Below, piece after piece: positions 33,083 to 35,568 of a DNA stretch of 35,568 bases. Each line of letters opens with the position of its first letter. Positions within the stretch are counted from its first letter, which is position 1. The notes beneath the pieces are model-generated. The model did not search any database and was not told where the DNA came from. It saw nothing but the letters and a program-made list of their open reading frames with translations. The position numbers were made by a program, and so were the translations under genes. Location: assembly GCA_013287745.1 (NCBI GenBank), contig JABDDF010000016.1:1-35568 (forward strand). The letters run 5' to 3'. The stretch comes from Gammaproteobacteria bacterium (GTDB taxonomy: Bacteria > Pseudomonadota > Gammaproteobacteria > DSM-16500).

Positions 33083-33675
33083 AGGGTCATCGCTATTAAA
33101 AATGGTTCGATTTTAATTCTCAGTTTTTTGGCATATTGCCTGATTTTTTCTATATCAACTTTTTCAGCCCCTTTTTTTGTTAGTGCAATTTTTAATGCTT
33201 TTAAAGCTGTCTCGCGGCCTAGATAACGGAAGGCGTCTACAATGGTTCGCTCACGATCAAAAATAGGTAAGGTAACATTGCCTATTTTGATAGAGGTTTT
33301 ACCGAGCGTAAGATTTCGCATTCTGACCACTTTGGTGCTTGGCATGGCGCGATGAACTGTCTCGTTCCTTATTGCAATCCAATGTTGGGAAGGCATTTCT
33401 TCGGTTAAGTGATATAAGGACAGTGCTGATGTAAGGCAGATGACTCCCTCTTTTACTCTTTGCATTGCTTCAATGAGGTCTTCCCAGCGAAAGTCATCTG
33501 CTACGGGCGCGTTTGCGCCACGATAGATTCCATGACCAATACGTGTCAATTCATGTTGCTTTACATAGTAGGCAAGCGTTGATGAGCTAACACCACGAAG
33601 ACGAGCCTCCTCACTTGTAAAGCTTGAGGCATGTAGAAGAGGTTTAAGCTTGTTCAAGGCGTTTTTAGGTTTCAT
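33079..33675 (-). CDS. AbiEi antitoxin / transcriptional repressor
   Basis: Antitoxin of the AbiE system, a 198-aa protein with an N-terminal winged helix (TSEEARLRGVSSSTLAYYVK) followed by the RIGHGIYRG wing typical of AbiEi, and a C-terminal antitoxin domain (IAIRNETVH; FDRERTIVDAFRYLGRETAL). AbiEi proteins repress their own promoter; a palindrome just upstream fits that. The initiator ATG at 33675 has no strong ribosome binding site. Confidence 0.87.
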   Translation of the reverse strand: MKPKNALNKLKPLLHASSFTSEEARLRGVSSSTLAYYVKQHELTRIGHGIYRGANAPVADDFRWEDLIEAMQRVKEGVICLTSALSLYHLTEEMPSQHWIAIRNETVHRAMPSTKVVRMRNLTLGKTSIKIGNVTLPIFDRERTIVDAFRYLGRETALKALKIALTKKGAEKVDIEKIRQYAKKLRIKIEPFLIAMTL

Positions 33676-33680
33676 ACCTA

Positions 33681-33731
33681 TAACTTAATATTGACACTCA
33701 AATATGTCAAGTGAGTTTCAATATTAAGTTA
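33681..33731 (-). promoter_or_regulatory. Palindromic operator and promoter of abiE
   Basis: A perfect 14-bp inverted repeat (33681-33694 and 33718-33731) encloses a second inverted pair TTGACA (33691-33696)/TGTCAA (33705-33710). On the minus strand the latter gives a consensus -35 TTGACA about 30 bp from the AbiEi start; a good -10 is not seen. This is where AbiEi would be expected to bind. Confidence 0.6.
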
Positions 33732-34133
33732 TCCTTTATCCAGTCACGCAACAACCCATTGATTTAAATGAATTATGTTAAAAACAGCTGACCTGAAGTC
33801 AAGCAAGCCGTATAAGGGTTTTAGCTTGTTTACTTCACCTAATAGCTAAATAAATCGAGTTTTAGGGAGTTTTTTTCCGATTTTTATTGTTTGTCGTTGT
33901 TCATCTATTAATGATGCTAAATCCGATCAATAAATAATTATCTTACCTCTTTTTTCCTTACTATGAAGTGCATCAGGCTTAAATCAAAGTTGCTGTTGGG
34001 CAACCAAGATCGGGGCAGGGTGATGAAAAAAGTGTAATATCAATCGAAAGCATACGAAAAATTGAGAGAAAGAACGTATTTTAATTTAAAATACATAGCT
34101 TATTTAATGTATGAAAATGTAAGGTAATATTTA
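33732..34133. other. Gene-free spacer, AT-rich
   Basis: About 400 bp between the divergent AbiEi and AlbA_2/GHKL genes. I see no ORF, RNA gene or clear repeat. It includes many stop codons in all frames and presumably holds the promoter of the rightward gene; AAGGT lies before ATG 34134. Confidence 0.5.
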
Positions 34134-35558
34134 ATGGATATTGGCCAAGTTACAGCGCTGATACAGCAGGGTGAATCACATAACCTTGAATTCAAAAAAT
34201 CTACCGCTCAATTAAAGCCAGCATTTGAAACGATCTGTGCATTCTTAAATGGTAATGGCGGTATTGTATTATTAGGTGTTTCTGATAATGGTCAGATAAT
34301 GGGTCAAGATGTTTCTGATAATACCCGTCAGGAAATTGCACGTGAGATAAATAAGATTGAACCAACAGCGCAGATTGAAATATCTTATGTTCCGCTAAAC
34401 GGTAGCAAGTATGTCATCGTTGTTGAAGTTGATTCAGGTAGTCATGCGCCTTATACCTATGATGGTCGTGCCTTCGAGCGCAATCAATCAACTACTGGTA
34501 GGATGACCCAGCATGGGTATGAGCAGTTATTAGTTGAACGTGGTCAATTAAACCATTCGTGGGAAGAGTCCATTGCCACTAGCTACTCAATTGATGATCT
34601 TGATTTTGATGAAATTCATTTGGCTGTTCAACAAGGCATTGCTGCTGGTCGTGTTCCTGCAACCGCAGAAAATGAAACCATTGAGGCTATATTAAAGAGT
34701 TGGAATCTGATTGAAGGCGGTAGAATTAATAATGCCGCAGTTGTTTTATTCGCTAAAGATGTATTGCCTCGCTATCCTCAATGCCATCTAAAGTTAGGCA
34801 GGTTTAGAGGGACAGATATGTTGGGTGATTTTATAGATAATAAAGAATATTTTGGCAATGCGTTTAGAATGTTGAAAGAAGCTAATAGTTTTATCTCACG
34901 ACATCTACCGATAGCCAGTTTTTTTGAGCCTGATCGTTTTGAACGAATTGATAAGCCAACCTTACCTGTATTAGCTGTGCGTGAGGCATTGGTGAATTCG
35001 ATTTGCCATCGTGATTATTCAAATCGGTCATCGTTAATTACATTGGGCATTTTTGACGACCGCATGGAAATCTGGAATAACGGGAAATTGCCCGCTAATT
35101 TAAAAATAGCTGATTTAAAGAAAAAACATAAGTCAGAACCTAGAAATAAACTCATAGCGAAAGTTTTTTATGATAGAAAATATTTTGATGGGTGGGGAAC
35201 TGGCATTATTAAAATTTTCGATCTTTGTCGCACAAATGATATTCCTGAACCAGAATACGAGCAATATTCTGGCGGGGTCGAGATTCGGTTTAAATTTAGA
35301 GAATCAATAGGTTTCGCAAAACCACCAGAACTTGAGTTTTCAGAATATCAATTGAGTGCGCGCCAAAAAAATATTTTAAAAATTCTCATAGCGGGTAAAA
35401 AAATGACCGTTGGTGAAATAACCGAAAGCATGGAAAATCCACCAGCAGCACGCACGGTAGGGGATGATCTATCACATTTAAAGGAATTGGGATTGGTTAA
35501 ACTAGAGGGTATAGGTCGAGGTGCCAGGTGGTTTGTCGAACAAAAGCAGAAAAAATAA
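34134..35558 (+). CDS. AlbA_2 / GHKL ATPase-like / wHTH protein
   Basis: A 474-aa protein often annotated as a RecG-like helicase or transcriptional regulator, though it has no helicase motifs. Domain 1 (about 10-125) is AlbA_2 (Schlafen-like), with GESHNLEFKKS and LNGNGGIVLLGVSDNG. Domain 2 (about 270-385) is a GHKL-type ATPase-like fold with REALVNSICHRDYS (283-296), MEIWNNGKLP (311-320) and GWGTGI (353-358). Domain 3 (about 405-470) is a winged helix (LSARQKNILKIL, TVGDDLSHLKELGLV). The role is unknown; such proteins are common in genomic islands. It starts 458 bp from the AbiEi start and diverges from it. Confidence 0.85.
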   Translation: MDIGQVTALIQQGESHNLEFKKSTAQLKPAFETICAFLNGNGGIVLLGVSDNGQIMGQDVSDNTRQEIAREINKIEPTAQIEISYVPLNGSKYVIVVEVDSGSHAPYTYDGRAFERNQSTTGRMTQHGYEQLLVERGQLNHSWEESIATSYSIDDLDFDEIHLAVQQGIAAGRVPATAENETIEAILKSWNLIEGGRINNAAVVLFAKDVLPRYPQCHLKLGRFRGTDMLGDFIDNKEYFGNAFRMLKEANSFISRHLPIASFFEPDRFERIDKPTLPVLAVREALVNSICHRDYSNRSSLITLGIFDDRMEIWNNGKLPANLKIADLKKKHKSEPRNKLIAKVFYDRKYFDGWGTGIIKIFDLCRTNDIPEPEYEQYSGGVEIRFKFRESIGFAKPPELEFSEYQLSARQKNILKILIAGKKMTVGEITESMENPPAARTVGDDLSHLKELGLVKLEGIGRGARWFVEQKQKK

Positions 35559-35568
35559 TGGGGCGAGA

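Noticed and set aside
34134-35558. RecG-type DNA helicase
   Set aside because: Commonly annotated so, but no Walker A/B or helicase motifs are present; the AlbA_2, GHKL-like and winged-helix parts explain the whole length.

Overview
The window reads as a chromosome segment of an AT-rich gammaproteobacterium, most likely a host-associated member of the Legionellales (Legionella/Coxiella-type). The evidence is an E. coli-type BirA with an E. coli-type bioO operator, a cytochrome b with the PVWY form of the Qo-site motif, Legionella-like gene content, and a Ras/Rab-like small GTPase of the kind found in intracellular bacteria. The exact genus cannot be read from the sequence.

Layout. (1) 1-348: a strong hairpin terminator, then about 290 bp with no gene I can name. 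(2) 349-4927, minus strand: a small membrane protein, then an aa3-oxidase assembly operon read leftwards as SURF1, ctaA, ctaB, a SCO1-type protein and psd. (3) 4974-7259, plus strand: a twin-transmembrane DUF2909-type protein, tatA, tatB, tatC and birA, tightly packed. (4) 7416-12592: a biotin locus. A FabH-like ketoacyl synthase, probably BioZ, diverges from bioA-bioB-bioD-bioF across one bioO operator, and birA converges on it from the left. (5) 12651-15373: petABC (cytochrome bc1 complex; the Rieske subunit has a Tat-type N-terminus). (6) 15581-17627: two overlapping FUSC-like membrane proteins. (7) 17877-19917, minus strand: the Ras/Rab-like GTPase and cyclopropane fatty acid synthase. (8) 20006-23099: a secreted beta-helix-like protein, a TPR-methyltransferase and a beta-helix-like lipoprotein. 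(9) sppA on the minus strand, then coxB-coxA-ctaG-coxC and a 3-mercaptopyruvate sulfurtransferase-like gene. (10) tRNA-Glu(CUC) at 30031-30102, followed to the window end by an accessory region: a PIN-like large protein, a membrane-anchored unknown, an AbiEi/AbiEii toxin-antitoxin pair and an AlbA_2/GHKL/wHTH protein.

How it works together. Most of the core genes serve respiration: bc1 complex, aa3 oxidase, its heme A and copper assembly factors, and the Tat system that exports the Rieske protein. The biotin genes form a self-contained regulon with their own repressor next door. No bioC or bioH is present, and the FabH-like gene sits where a pimeloyl-priming enzyme would be expected, which suggests the BioZ route.

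Structural repeats are prominent: three copies of a 139-bp MITE-like hairpin element (7263-7401, 15406-15544, 23122-23260), a perfect 79-bp inverted repeat (17644-17818) and a perfect 27-bp inverted repeat with dRS3-like arms (4129-4194). All lie between genes and create spurious ORFs.
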